Below, in pieces: positions 1 through 8,100 of a DNA stretch of 64,000 nt. The DNA lies in NCBI GenBank assembly GCA_018771605.1, contig CP076324.1:310001-374000 (forward strand), given 5' to 3'. A program made the translations under genes and the position numbers. This DNA is from Aquificota bacterium (GTDB taxonomy: Bacteria; Aquificota; Aquificia; Aquificales; Aquificaceae). Positions within the stretch are counted from its first letter, which is position 1. Each line of letters opens with the position of its first letter. Below the pieces are notes generated by a model. That model was not told the origin of the DNA and did not search any database. It worked only from the letters and a program-made list of their open reading frames with translations.

Positions 1-31
1 TTTACCAGTTCTGAGTATGTTAAACTTGGGT

Positions 32-62
32 TTGAAAATAATACCTTATCCATTGTTAAAAT
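32..62 (+). promoter_or_regulatory. Possible promoter of bamA
   Basis: TTGAAA at 32-37 and TAAAAT at 57-62 (19-nt spacer) sit just before the ATG at 69. No Shine-Dalgarno sequence is visible, so a very short leader is possible. Spacing is long and the match is weak. Confidence 0.3.
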
Positions 63-68
63 TATAGC

Positions 69-2669
69 ATGCTCCTTATTCTGATTATGCTTCTCCCAAT
101 AATTGCTTTTGGAGAGGTGGTCATAATATCTAACTTCCCATTAAGAAAGAGCAATCTTGAGAAGGTTATAAACCTTGAAAACTACAGAGATATGGTTGAA
201 ATAATAAAACATGTAGATGATGTAAAGGATGTATATCTTATGGAGGAAGAGGGTAGGATAGTCATCTATATAGAGAGGTACCCTATTATAAGAAGGATAC
301 ACATAAAAGGAAACATGGCAGTTGCAAAAGAAGAAATACTTTCTTACCTTGGCTTTTATGAGGGCATGCCTATCCGTGGACCAGAGTTTAATGAGATGGA
401 CTTACAAACAAGGATAAAAAGGTTATACATGGACAAGGGATTTTTGGATGCATCCGTTGGTGTTACTATGGAAGAAGATAAGGATGGTTATGTGGACCTT
501 TACATAGGGATAGATGAAGGTCCAATTTATTTTACAGAAAGTGGAGTGTATAAAGGTTCAAGCTACGACCCATCCCTTTTGGACTCAAAGATAGGCTTGG
601 TTAAGGGTAGGGTTTTTAAGGAAGGTTTATTTAGAGAAAGTATATTCTCCCTTCAGGACTTTTATACAAAAGAAGGCTATTGGGACAGTTTTGTGTATTA
701 TGAAGGCGTTGAAAAACTTAAACTAAGCAAGCCTTTTTACTCTGTGCTTGCTCCAATGGATAAAAGGCTTACCAAAAACCCGCTTAAGGTCCTTGGGTCT
801 ATATCGGAGGGCATATCAAACCTTTTTAGCCATCCCATAGGAACATTAAAAGCTTTGATAGGTAGAGGTTATGTAGCCAGGCCTGTATTTCAGATAATTG
901 AAGGGAAAAAGTATAAGCTCAGCTTTGAGGGTACAAGCTTTTTTACACAACAAGACCTAACCGACATAAGCGAGCTTGAAAAGAAAGGCGTTGATCCTTT
1001 TTCTTTGGAAGAGGCAAAAGAAAACATAATTAAAGCCTATCATAGAAAGGGCTTTTTTGATGTGGAGGTTTATTATGAAGTTAAGGAGGGACAGATAAGC
1101 TTTAGGGTAAAAGAAGGGGAAAGGTATAAGGCCGTAGGTACGGTGCTTGATGGAGAGTTTTACGATGAAGATAGGTTAGAACAATTGTTAAAAATGGAGC
1201 TTGAACGCCTTATGGAAGAAGGCTATACATTAGCGGAAGGACGAATAAACAAAGAAGTTTTTAAGGAGGAAAAGAAGGTAAAAGTTAGCTTGGATATAAA
1301 ACCTGGAAAAAGGCAAATACTTAAAGACTTTGTATATGACGGCCACAATCAAGAAATCAAAAAGATATTTTCAAGGCATGAAGAAAAACTTCCTGCCATA
1401 TTCAACTCACAACTTGTGGAGTCTTTAAACTTGAATATACAAAATTATTTTCTTAAAAAGGGTTTTATGGAAGGCGATTTTGAAACACAGGTAAAATTGG
1501 AAGAGGATGACAAAAACATCTATTACGCATACATATACACAGTAAATGAGGGGCCTGTTTATAAATTGGGAGAGACCATATACTATGGATACAAAAACAC
1601 CACTTCCCGTGAGCTTTCTTATATGACTGAAAAGGCAGTAAATTACTCTGAAAGTTTAAACGATAAAACATTACATAACATGTTGAATAGTGGAATATTT
1701 ACTGGTGTATATATAGATACTTTCGTTGATAAAAACAAAAAAACTGTACACAGGCTCATACAATTATCCGAAGACAAAAGAGGTATACTGGATTTTTCAT
1801 TAGGATACAATACAGAAGAAAAAATTTCCTTAGAGGCATTCCTTGGTATGAAAAATATCTTTGGAATAGGGCTGTCCTCGGGTTTAAAATACAGAAAAAC
1901 TGGTAAAAGAAAGCTTTATGATATAACACTTGAGGATAGGTTTATCTTTTCAAGTAGATACTGGTTTAAAGCCGACGCTTTCAAAAACTATGAAGAACAT
2001 AAAAGCTACAATTTGGATTCTCGTGGTTTCAATCTACAGTTGGGCTATAGGATAACGGGCAATACATCCGTAGGACCAGTTTTTAGCCTTTTGAACAACC
2101 AGGTGAACGGGCAAAGCTTTTATATAAAAAAGTATGGTATTTTCTTAATAAGGGAGTTTAAAGATGACCTATTTTCTCCCAATAGGATTCATTACGATAG
2201 TTTAAACTTAAGCTTTGCAGAAGGCGATGCAAAATACACAAAGTTTGATCTATCCACCTTTTACCTAATACCATTAAAAAGGAACTTTAAGCTAAGCTTT
2301 AAGGTGGCTGGTGGTGTTGTAAGTCAAAAGGCACCTATATTTGAAAGGTTTTTCTTAGGTGGTTTAAGGGATCTTAGGGGCTATTCCTTTGAAGAGATAG
2401 GACAACCCAATGGCGGTAGATACTATGCCTTTGGCAGACTTGAGCTTATGTTCCCTATAAAGGGTTCTTTTGTGGGTGTAATCTTTGGCGACAGTGGAAG
2501 CGTGGGAGATAAGTTAGAAGACCTTTCAAAAAGTATAAAGTCTGACTTTGGTGGTGGCATTGGAATAAATACTCCAATAGGCCCTATTAGGCTGGATGTA
2601 GCCTTTCCCTTTGATAGGGATTGGATTAAAAAGTATAAGGTCTACCTGTCTGTAGGCTACTATTACTAA
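69..2669 (+). CDS. bamA: Outer-membrane protein assembly factor BamA (Omp85 family)
   Basis: 866 residues. A hydrophobic signal peptide (about residues 1-15) is followed by POTRA-type repeats, for example RYPIIRRIHIKGN near residue 70, and then a C-terminal barrel rich in alternating aromatic and glycine residues. GGLRDLRGY near residue 765 matches the Omp85 lid-lock motif (xRGY), and the chain ends in an aromatic beta-signal (SVGYYY). The family inserts beta-barrel proteins into the outer membrane. The length and several POTRAs fit BamA better than the shorter TamA, but the two cannot be fully separated by eye. It stands alone, with the convergent cox operon downstream. Confidence 0.85.
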   Translation: MLLILIMLLPIIAFGEVVIISNFPLRKSNLEKVINLENYRDMVEIIKHVDDVKDVYLMEEEGRIVIYIERYPIIRRIHIKGNMAVAKEEILSYLGFYEGMPIRGPEFNEMDLQTRIKRLYMDKGFLDASVGVTMEEDKDGYVDLYIGIDEGPIYFTESGVYKGSSYDPSLLDSKIGLVKGRVFKEGLFRESIFSLQDFYTKEGYWDSFVYYEGVEKLKLSKPFYSVLAPMDKRLTKNPLKVLGSISEGISNLFSHPIGTLKALIGRGYVARPVFQIIEGKKYKLSFEGTSFFTQQDLTDISELEKKGVDPFSLEEAKENIIKAYHRKGFFDVEVYYEVKEGQISFRVKEGERYKAVGTVLDGEFYDEDRLEQLLKMELERLMEEGYTLAEGRINKEVFKEEKKVKVSLDIKPGKRQILKDFVYDGHNQEIKKIFSRHEEKLPAIFNSQLVESLNLNIQNYFLKKGFMEGDFETQVKLEEDDKNIYYAYIYTVNEGPVYKLGETIYYGYKNTTSRELSYMTEKAVNYSESLNDKTLHNMLNSGIFTGVYIDTFVDKNKKTVHRLIQLSEDKRGILDFSLGYNTEEKISLEAFLGMKNIFGIGLSSGLKYRKTGKRKLYDITLEDRFIFSSRYWFKADAFKNYEEHKSYNLDSRGFNLQLGYRITGNTSVGPVFSLLNNQVNGQSFYIKKYGIFLIREFKDDLFSPNRIHYDSLNLSFAEGDAKYTKFDLSTFYLIPLKRNFKLSFKVAGGVVSQKAPIFERFFLGGLRDLRGYSFEEIGQPNGGRYYAFGRLELMFPIKGSFVGVIFGDSGSVGDKLEDLSKSIKSDFGGGIGINTPIGPIRLDVAFPFDRDWIKKYKVYLSVGYYY

Positions 2670-2834
2670 TACTTATACGCTAAATATAAATACATTTTTA
2701 AGGACCCTAGAGAAAGCTTATAAAAGGTAGGGATGCTCTTGCCCGTGCCTGCAATTTGGCATACACGAAGAAGCACCCTTACACAAAGTAAAATGCATTA
2801 TGACATAATAAGGAATGTATCACTCCATGCGTTA

Positions 2835-2857
2835 GTTGTCTAATTTATTTTTAGCAA
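2835..2857 (+). repeat. 23-nt dispersed repeat, copy 1
   Basis: GTTGTCTAATTT followed by ATTTTTAGCAA. The same 23 nt with one mismatch occurs at 27539-27561, and an 18-nt part occurs on the other strand at 37696-37713. Copies 1 and 2 lie in gene-free sequence. Function unknown. Confidence 0.5.
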
Positions 2858-2865
2858 GCACAGTA

Positions 2866-3021
2866 CTAACGTCTATGTATGCGTTTATCTATATCATGCT
2901 TGTAGCTGTCAATCTTTTCTTTTCTATAGTTTGGATTGCTAAAATAAAGCACGCTTAGGGCAAAGGAAAGAACAATCAAAGTAAGCAGAATTATAAGAGC
3001 TATATATTTCTTCATCTTCAT
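2866..3021 (-). CDS. Small single-pass membrane protein downstream of coxA
   Basis: 51 codons, ATG at 3021 (second ATG at 3015), TAG at 2866-2868. The product starts MKMKKYIALI, has one strongly hydrophobic segment (about residues 6-27) and then a charged tail rich in Lys, Arg, Asp and His. It lies 27 nt beyond coxA on the same strand, directly after a hairpin. Small one-helix subunits are common in heme-copper oxidases, so it may be an accessory oxidase subunit or assembly peptide; this is inference from position and topology only. No clear Shine-Dalgarno sequence is visible, so expression is uncertain. Confidence 0.5.
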   Translation of the reverse strand: MKMKKYIALIILLTLIVLSFALSVLYFSNPNYRKEKIDSYKHDIDKRIHRR

Positions 3022-3041
3022 AAAAGGGGGCCAAAGGCCCC
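3022..3041 (-). terminator. Hairpin terminator or attenuator after coxA
   Basis: On the minus strand GGGGCC TTT GGCCCC (3027-3041) is followed by C and a short TTTT run. It lies between the coxA stop and the tiny ORF at 3021, so it could reduce rather than abolish transcription of that ORF. Confidence 0.55.
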
Positions 3042-3048
3042 ATGGTTG

Positions 3049-4665
3049 TTATTTCTTGTGATGCTTATCAAGCCATTCGTAGTTGTATGGGTCCCAGTCT
3101 TCGGGCATATGGGGTATCTTGTCAAAGTTGTGGGGAGGTGGTGGTGAAGGTATGAGCCATTCAAGGGAAGGTGACTGCCATGGGTTATCTTCCGCCTTTT
3201 TGCCAAGTTTGGTGGAAAGGATAAGGTTTAGCAGTGCCACAAATACACCAAAGCCCAATATCATAGCACCTATGGTCTGAAGCTCGTGGAGTTTTATCCA
3301 GCTGTCAATGGGTGGGTAGTCCGCGTACCTTCTTGGCATACCTTCAAGACCCACTATAAACTGTAAGAAGTAGAACATGTTAGAACCTATCATTATAATC
3401 ACAAGGCCTATTTTTGCCCAAAGCTCGCTGTACATCCTGCCAGTTATCTTGGGATACCAGTAATGGAAACCACCAAAAACTGCAAGAGTGAGAGCCATCC
3501 CAAGCACGTAGTGGAAGTGGGCTACTACAAAGTGGGAATCATGCACAGCCACATCAAAGGCTGGAAGGCCCAATGGTATACCAGTAAGACCACCTATAAG
3601 GAACATGAAGATGGCGGAGAGGGTATAGAGCATGGGAGCGGTAAATCTAATAGAACCCTTATAAAGGGTAAATATCCAGTTAAATATCTTTATACCGGTT
3701 GGCACACCTATAAGGACGGTTGTGTAAGAGAAGATTATCCTTATCCAGTCTGGCACACCACTGGTAAACATGTGATGTATCCAAACCATAAAGCCTAGTA
3801 TGGCTATGCCCCATATGGCGATTATCATAGAAGTTCTTCCAAAGATTTCCCTTCTTGAGAAGGTGGCTACCATCTCGGATATAAGACCAAAGGCTGGTAG
3901 GATCATAACATAAACAACTGGGTGAGAATAAAACCAGAAGAGGTTTTGGTAGAGAAGCGGGTCTCCACCCCTTGTAGGATCAAAGAAGGCAGTGTGGAAA
4001 TACTTATCCATAAGAAGCATGGTAACTGCACCAGCAAGAGCTGGCACGCCAAGTATCTGTATTACGTTCATAGCCAAAAAGGCATGCAAGAAAAGGTTCA
4101 TCTTCTTTAGGGTTATACCGGGTGCCCTCATGGTAAGGTTTGTTACCACCAGGTTTATGGCGCTTGCCAAAGAGGAGGCACCAAGAAGGTGTATTATTAG
4201 AGCATAAAAGGCCACAGGACCAGCATTTTCATTGAGAGAAAAAGGCGGATATCCTGTCCACATCATCCTTATATGGTTGCCAGGTAGCAGGGTGATAAGA
4301 GCAAGCACGCTTGCGGCGAAGAATAACCAATAGCTAAGTGCGTTGAGCCTCGGGAAGGCTACGTCCCTTGCACCTATCATAAGTGGTAGAAGATAGTTTC
4401 CAAAGGAACCCCATATGGCAACTGCCCACCAAAACTGCATTAGAACACCGTGCACAGTTAAAGCTTGATTGTAGGTATCTTCAGACATGTATTGAAGGCC
4501 AGGCTGGAAAAGTTCTAACCTTATGGCAAGGGCAGAAAGACCAGCTATTAGGAAGAATATGATGCTTGTCATACCGTACATTATGCCTATTTTTTTGTGG
4601 TCTGTGGTAAAGATCCATTCCTTAAGGCCCGCACTAAAGTACGGCTTATAACCTACTGCTGCCAT
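3049..4665 (-). CDS. coxA: Cytochrome c oxidase subunit I (type A2 heme-copper oxidase)
   Basis: 538 residues with about 12 membrane segments. Heme and copper ligands are readable: His72 and His385 for the low-spin heme, His383 for heme a3, and His248 plus His297/His298 for CuB, with Tyr252 as the cross-linked tyrosine. The stretch FWFYSHPVVY lacks the D-channel glutamate (HPEVY) of A1 enzymes and carries the YS pair of A2 enzymes such as Thermus caa3. Lys326 in PTGIK fits the K channel. Reduces O2 to water in the cytoplasmic membrane. Last large gene of a leftward operon, 15 nt after coxB with a good Shine-Dalgarno sequence. Confidence 0.95.
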   Translation of the reverse strand: MAAVGYKPYFSAGLKEWIFTTDHKKIGIMYGMTSIIFFLIAGLSALAIRLELFQPGLQYMSEDTYNQALTVHGVLMQFWWAVAIWGSFGNYLLPLMIGARDVAFPRLNALSYWLFFAASVLALITLLPGNHIRMMWTGYPPFSLNENAGPVAFYALIIHLLGASSLASAINLVVTNLTMRAPGITLKKMNLFLHAFLAMNVIQILGVPALAGAVTMLLMDKYFHTAFFDPTRGGDPLLYQNLFWFYSHPVVYVMILPAFGLISEMVATFSRREIFGRTSMIIAIWGIAILGFMVWIHHMFTSGVPDWIRIIFSYTTVLIGVPTGIKIFNWIFTLYKGSIRFTAPMLYTLSAIFMFLIGGLTGIPLGLPAFDVAVHDSHFVVAHFHYVLGMALTLAVFGGFHYWYPKITGRMYSELWAKIGLVIIMIGSNMFYFLQFIVGLEGMPRRYADYPPIDSWIKLHELQTIGAMILGFGVFVALLNLILSTKLGKKAEDNPWQSPSLEWLIPSPPPPHNFDKIPHMPEDWDPYNYEWLDKHHKK

Positions 4666-4680
4666 GGTGGCGCACCTCCT

Positions 4681-5397
4681 TTAAAGGTTTTTTTTATTAG
4701 ATTCTTGGCTTGTTTGTGTGCCTTGGTTTAACCACTTTTCAAACTCTTCCTTTGGCACAACCTTCAAAACTGCAGCCATCTTTGAATGCTGTGTTCCGCA
4801 GTATTCCCTACAGAAGACCCAATACTCTCCAGGCTTGTTTATCTGGAACCACATGTGGGTAATCCTACCTGGTACAACGTCTTCCATAGCCTTTGCTGGA
4901 TGAACATAGAAGGAGTGTATAACATCTTTGGATGTGAGTAGGACCTTTATGGGCGTTTCTGCGGGCAGATAAGCCTTGAACATGTCGTTAACTTCTTCTG
5001 GTTTTAGGTAAGCATTATTCTCTGGATTGACCACACTGTTAAAGAAGGAATATACCTTTTTGCCGTTTGGATATTCAAATTCCCAGCCCCACATAAAGGC
5101 AGTTACCTTAATCTCCATAGACTTTTCTGGAGCGTTTCTTTGAACTTTATAAAAGGCAAAGCTTTGGGTGGCAAGGTATATAACCACTATGGTCGGTATT
5201 ATGGTCCAAAGTATTTCAAGGGCTTTGCTTTCGTGTACATGCTGTGCCTTCTCATTAACACCCTTTTTATAACGATACTTGATCAAAAAGTAGGCACCAG
5301 GTATAAATACCACTAGATAGATAACCACTGAAACAAGGAGCCATATTTCATACATGGTCTGCCAATAGTTGGCAGGATAAGCTAAGATTTCCTTCAT
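4681..5397 (-). CDS. coxB: Cytochrome c oxidase subunit II (CuA subunit)
   Basis: 238 residues. Two N-terminal membrane helices (about 17-42 and 63-84) precede a periplasmic cupredoxin domain. The CuA ligands are visible: the His of DVIHSF and CREYCGTQHSKM (Cys, Glu, Cys, His, Met). No C-terminal heme c motif, so it is an aa3-type and not caa3-type subunit. It accepts electrons from cytochrome c. The ATG overlaps the SCO stop codon (ATGA), which implies translational coupling. The C-terminal tail is Gln/Ser/Asn-rich. Confidence 0.95.
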   Translation of the reverse strand: MKEILAYPANYWQTMYEIWLLVSVVIYLVVFIPGAYFLIKYRYKKGVNEKAQHVHESKALEILWTIIPTIVVIYLATQSFAFYKVQRNAPEKSMEIKVTAFMWGWEFEYPNGKKVYSFFNSVVNPENNAYLKPEEVNDMFKAYLPAETPIKVLLTSKDVIHSFYVHPAKAMEDVVPGRITHMWFQINKPGEYWVFCREYCGTQHSKMAAVLKVVPKEEFEKWLNQGTQTSQESNKKNL

Positions 5398-6191
5398 TGG
5401 TGCACCTCCTTTTTATGTCTGCTATAAAAGTATGCAAGAGAAAGGGTTGAAAAGAGGCCAAATATGCCAAGGCCTGCAAAGATTAAAGTTGGGTCTATCA
5501 CGTACCTGCTACGTGCATGGTCATACCTGTAGCAGGCAAGCACAGCAAGGTCAACAAGGTTGTTTATTGAGGGCTTTTCCCTTTGGGCATCTATGAAGGC
5601 AAGGTTTACATCCTTCTCCTTCAAAAAGGGCCCATACAAGTATCTCATCACCTCGCCCTCTGGCGATAGGAATATGGTTACGTTTGGATGAATAAAGATT
5701 TTGTCTCTGTCTATGTAGTAAAACTTGTATCCTACCGACTGAGTAAGCCTTTTTATGTCTTCCTTGGATAGTACACCCACAAGCCAGTTTTCTGGTATGT
5801 CTGTGGTGCCAAAGTTCCTTAGCATAAAGCTTTTCATCGTTTCAAGGTTATCCCTCTCATCAAAGGACAGTATCACATACCTGTACTCTTTAGATAAGCT
5901 TTTTGATGCCTTATAAAGGTTTTGCGCTGTTATAGGGCAGACAGTATCGCAAGTATAGTATGCAAATAGGAGGGCTGTGGGCTTATTGGAGATAAACTCC
6001 TTTAAACTCACTTTTCCCTTTAGGGTTTTTACATCCACGTTGGCTATTTCTTTCCCTATGTAGAGGTCTTCTTGTATTTTTACCACGCTTACATCCTGCT
6101 CACCATAATAGCTTGTATACCTACCGTACTCATAAGGCTCCCTTGCCATGGCAATGGTAAAAAAGGCCAAGGAAAGCATGAAAAGCCTCAT
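5394..6191 (-). CDS. SCO1/SenC copper chaperone for oxidase assembly
   Basis: 265 residues from the ATG at 6191, which overlaps the coxC stop (ATGA) and opens with a signal peptide (MRLFMLSLAFF). A longer upstream reading would overlap coxC by 49 nt and is unlikely. The thioredoxin-like domain has the SCO copper site CDTVC (C-x3-C) and the distal His in FIHPNVTIF. A C-terminal hydrophobic helix (near LIFAGLGIFGLFSTLSLAYF) gives a second membrane anchor. SCO proteins deliver copper to the CuA centre of subunit II, and the gene lies directly before coxB. Confidence 0.88.
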   Translation of the reverse strand: MRLFMLSLAFFTIAMAREPYEYGRYTSYYGEQDVSVVKIQEDLYIGKEIANVDVKTLKGKVSLKEFISNKPTALLFAYYTCDTVCPITAQNLYKASKSLSKEYRYVILSFDERDNLETMKSFMLRNFGTTDIPENWLVGVLSKEDIKRLTQSVGYKFYYIDRDKIFIHPNVTIFLSPEGEVMRYLYGPFLKEKDVNLAFIDAQREKPSINNLVDLAVLACYRYDHARSRYVIDPTLIFAGLGIFGLFSTLSLAYFYSRHKKEVHQ

Positions 6192-6973
6192 GCTAAGCTG
6201 CCTATAAGGTAAGCGCTGCTTGCCACAAGAAGCCACATAATATCCACAAAGTGCCAGTAAAGGGTTATGGCCCTTATGTAAGTATGACCCTTGTGCTCGT
6301 TTGCCTTACCACTTAACAGAAGAAATAGAGCCACAAGCATGGTGAGAAGACCAACCACTATGTGTGAGGTGTGTATGCCAGTAAGCATATAAAAGCCTGT
6401 GCCATACATGTTGGAGCTAAGGGTAAAGCCTTCATGCCATAGATGGAGCCATTCCTTTATGTGTATAGCCATAAAGGCAAGACCCAAAACCATCGTAAGT
6501 AGTACAAAAAGGGCGGATGCGGCATTCTTACCTTTTTCAAAAAGTTTTTCTGCTATAGCTATGGTGGCGCTTGAAGCCCAAAGGATAAAGGTAAGTATGA
6601 GGGGTATGGTCAAGTTAATACCTTTTGGAACCCACTGGTGCCATACTTCTGCGTGGGTTGCCCTTGCCATATAAAAACCTGCAAACATAGTGCCGAAGAT
6701 TACCACCTCGGACACTATAAAGAACATCATGGCGGGCATACCAAGCCCTTCTTCGTGGCCTTTGGAGAAGAACTCGTTGATCCACCCGGCTATGCCGATC
6801 ACGAAAAGGACAAGGCTTACACCCCCAAAGATGAGGGCAAGCATGGGCTTCTGCCATACCATCAGGGCTATAAAGGTTAGGGGGACAAGCAATACAGCCA
6901 GCCCTACGGGCAGAGGCCAATAGCTGTACTCATGCTCTCCTAAATGATGGTGGTGCACCTCCTGGTGTGCCAT
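6188..6973 (-). CDS. coxC: Cytochrome c oxidase subunit III
   Basis: 261 residues with about seven membrane helices. The N-terminus is His-rich (MAHQEVHHHHLGEHEY). Conserved subunit III features include GIHTSHIVVGL and WHFVDIMWL near the C-terminus. First gene of the leftward oxidase operon, with an AGGAGG-type ribosome site before the ATG. Subunit III stabilises turnover of subunit I. Transcription probably starts in the 120-nt gap between this gene and the pentaheme cytochrome gene. Confidence 0.92.
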   Translation of the reverse strand: MAHQEVHHHHLGEHEYSYWPLPVGLAVLLVPLTFIALMVWQKPMLALIFGGVSLVLFVIGIAGWINEFFSKGHEEGLGMPAMMFFIVSEVVIFGTMFAGFYMARATHAEVWHQWVPKGINLTIPLILTFILWASSATIAIAEKLFEKGKNAASALFVLLTMVLGLAFMAIHIKEWLHLWHEGFTLSSNMYGTGFYMLTGIHTSHIVVGLLTMLVALFLLLSGKANEHKGHTYIRAITLYWHFVDIMWLLVASSAYLIGSLA

Positions 6974-7065
6974 CCTTTGCCTCCTTTTACTCTAAGCTAT
7001 TAAATTGCAATACTTAAATGATACATGTTTGACCTTTGGTGATCTATAAGTTATGGTAATAGGAA

Positions 7066-7082
7066 TATAAGAATTTCTTATA
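7066..7082. promoter_or_regulatory. Perfect 17-nt palindrome upstream of coxC
   Basis: TATAAGAA T TTCTTATA has two 8-nt arms around one base, in the gap between the pentaheme cytochrome stop and coxC. It may be an operator or a weak terminator; the arms are AT-rich, so chance is possible. Confidence 0.3.
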
Positions 7083-7093
7083 AATTTTATTGC

Positions 7094-7993
7094 CTACTTA
7101 ACGACCGCCTCCAATATATTTTCTCTGCCCTCTTTCCAGCTTAATTTCCTTTCTATTTTTACAACCACGTGTTTTACCTCTTGCCATGGAAGGTCTATAT
7201 AGGTTGGTTCTCTGTAAACAAGTGCATTTTTTGCTTGATAAGATAGAACCCTTACAATCCTTGCACTTTCTCCAGTTGGTAGAAGAGCATCTATTATGAT
7301 GTATAGCTTGGGATCCCCTTGGTCCGCTGTAGGAAGATTATGAGGAATTCCAACATTCACAACCTTTAGCCTTAGATTTGCACCCCTTTCTAGTTCAACA
7401 ATAATATCTTCTGGTTTTGCCTTTCCCGTAGGGAAGCTGTGGTCATGCCTGGGCTTTTTGGTGTGAAAGTACTCAAAGGGAAACTTCTGAACAATCCTTT
7501 TTTCTCCCAAAGAGGGCATATGACAGTCTTGACAAGATTTTTGAACCTTAGTAAGGTGCCACTCCTTGTAAGTCTCCTGATGACAGCCAGCACAGAAAAA
7601 GGCCTTTGTATAGTTAAGGTCTTGCCTTGAAGGGTGGGGTGGAGACCAAACCTTGTGAGGTCCATGCATGGCCTTTGTTTCCTCTTTGAAATGACAGGCT
7701 ACGCAGGAAATGCCATCCTCCTTAAACTCCACCCTTAAAGCTGGTTTTACCCCAGAGTCCACTTGATGTGGTGCATGACAAGAAAGACACTTATTCTTTG
7801 TGTAGTTTTCACTTTCAAGCCTAAACTTCTCACTTTTCCAAGCTATGGCATGCCTGCTTTTCTCCCACTCCTTGAATATGTCGCTATGGCAGTCTGCGCA
7901 ACGCTTTGCCTGAGGCCTCTCAAGCAGGTCCTTTTCTACAAAAACATTACCACAAGAGCTTACGAAAAGGAAAAGTAGAAAAAATACTACCAT
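7094..7993 (-). CDS. Pentaheme c-type cytochrome lipoprotein
   Basis: 299 residues. A hydrophobic leader ends in the lipobox-like LFVSSC, so the mature protein is probably lipid-anchored. Five CxxCH heme sites are present: CADCH, CLSCH, CVACH, CAGCH and CQDCH, all in the first 160 residues, with extra histidines that could be distal ligands. The pattern resembles the cytochrome c554-like multiheme group. The C-terminal ~120 residues look like a beta domain without heme sites. GGAGAGGGG precedes the ATG. It lies upstream of the oxidase operon on the same strand, which suggests periplasmic electron transfer, but substrate and partner are unknown. Confidence 0.85.
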   Translation of the reverse strand: MVVFFLLFLFVSSCGNVFVEKDLLERPQAKRCADCHSDIFKEWEKSRHAIAWKSEKFRLESENYTKNKCLSCHAPHQVDSGVKPALRVEFKEDGISCVACHFKEETKAMHGPHKVWSPPHPSRQDLNYTKAFFCAGCHQETYKEWHLTKVQKSCQDCHMPSLGEKRIVQKFPFEYFHTKKPRHDHSFPTGKAKPEDIIVELERGANLRLKVVNVGIPHNLPTADQGDPKLYIIIDALLPTGESARIVRVLSYQAKNALVYREPTYIDLPWQEVKHVVVKIERKLSWKEGRENILEAVVK

Positions 7994-8010
7994 TTCCCCT
8001 CTCCAAGTTA

Positions 8011-8016
8011 TATAAT
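8011..8016 (+). promoter_or_regulatory. -10 box of tRNA-Phe
   Basis: TATAAT ends 12 nt before the tRNA. No good -35 box is seen. The same AT-rich stretch may also hold the opposite-strand promoter of the pentaheme cytochrome gene. Confidence 0.45.
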
Positions 8017-8027
8017 ATTATTCCACA

Positions 8028-8100
8028 GGCCCGGTAGCTCAGTTGGTAGAGCACCCGGCTGAAAACCGGGGTGTCGGCGGTTCAAGTCCGCCCTGGGCCA
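8028..8100 (+). tRNA. tRNA-Phe (anticodon GAA)
   Basis: 73 nt that fold as a full cloverleaf: acceptor GGCCCGG pairs with CUGGGCC (one G-U), D arm with AGCUCAGUUGGUAGAGC, anticodon stem CCCGG/CCGGG around CUGAAAA with GAA at the centre, and a GUUCAAG T-loop. The discriminator is A and CCA is not encoded. The minus-strand mnmC2 reading frame runs through most of it. Confidence 0.97.

Noticed and set aside
3049-4665. Loss of the catalytic glutamate in CoxA as a sign of inactivity
   Set aside because: The YSHP motif shows a normal A2-type oxidase that does not use that glutamate; all metal ligands are intact.
8039-8100. Conserved-looking C-terminus GGLEPPTPRFSAG of mnmC2
   Set aside because: It is the translation of antisense tRNA-Phe, a well-known artefact that appears in many genomes, not a protein domain.
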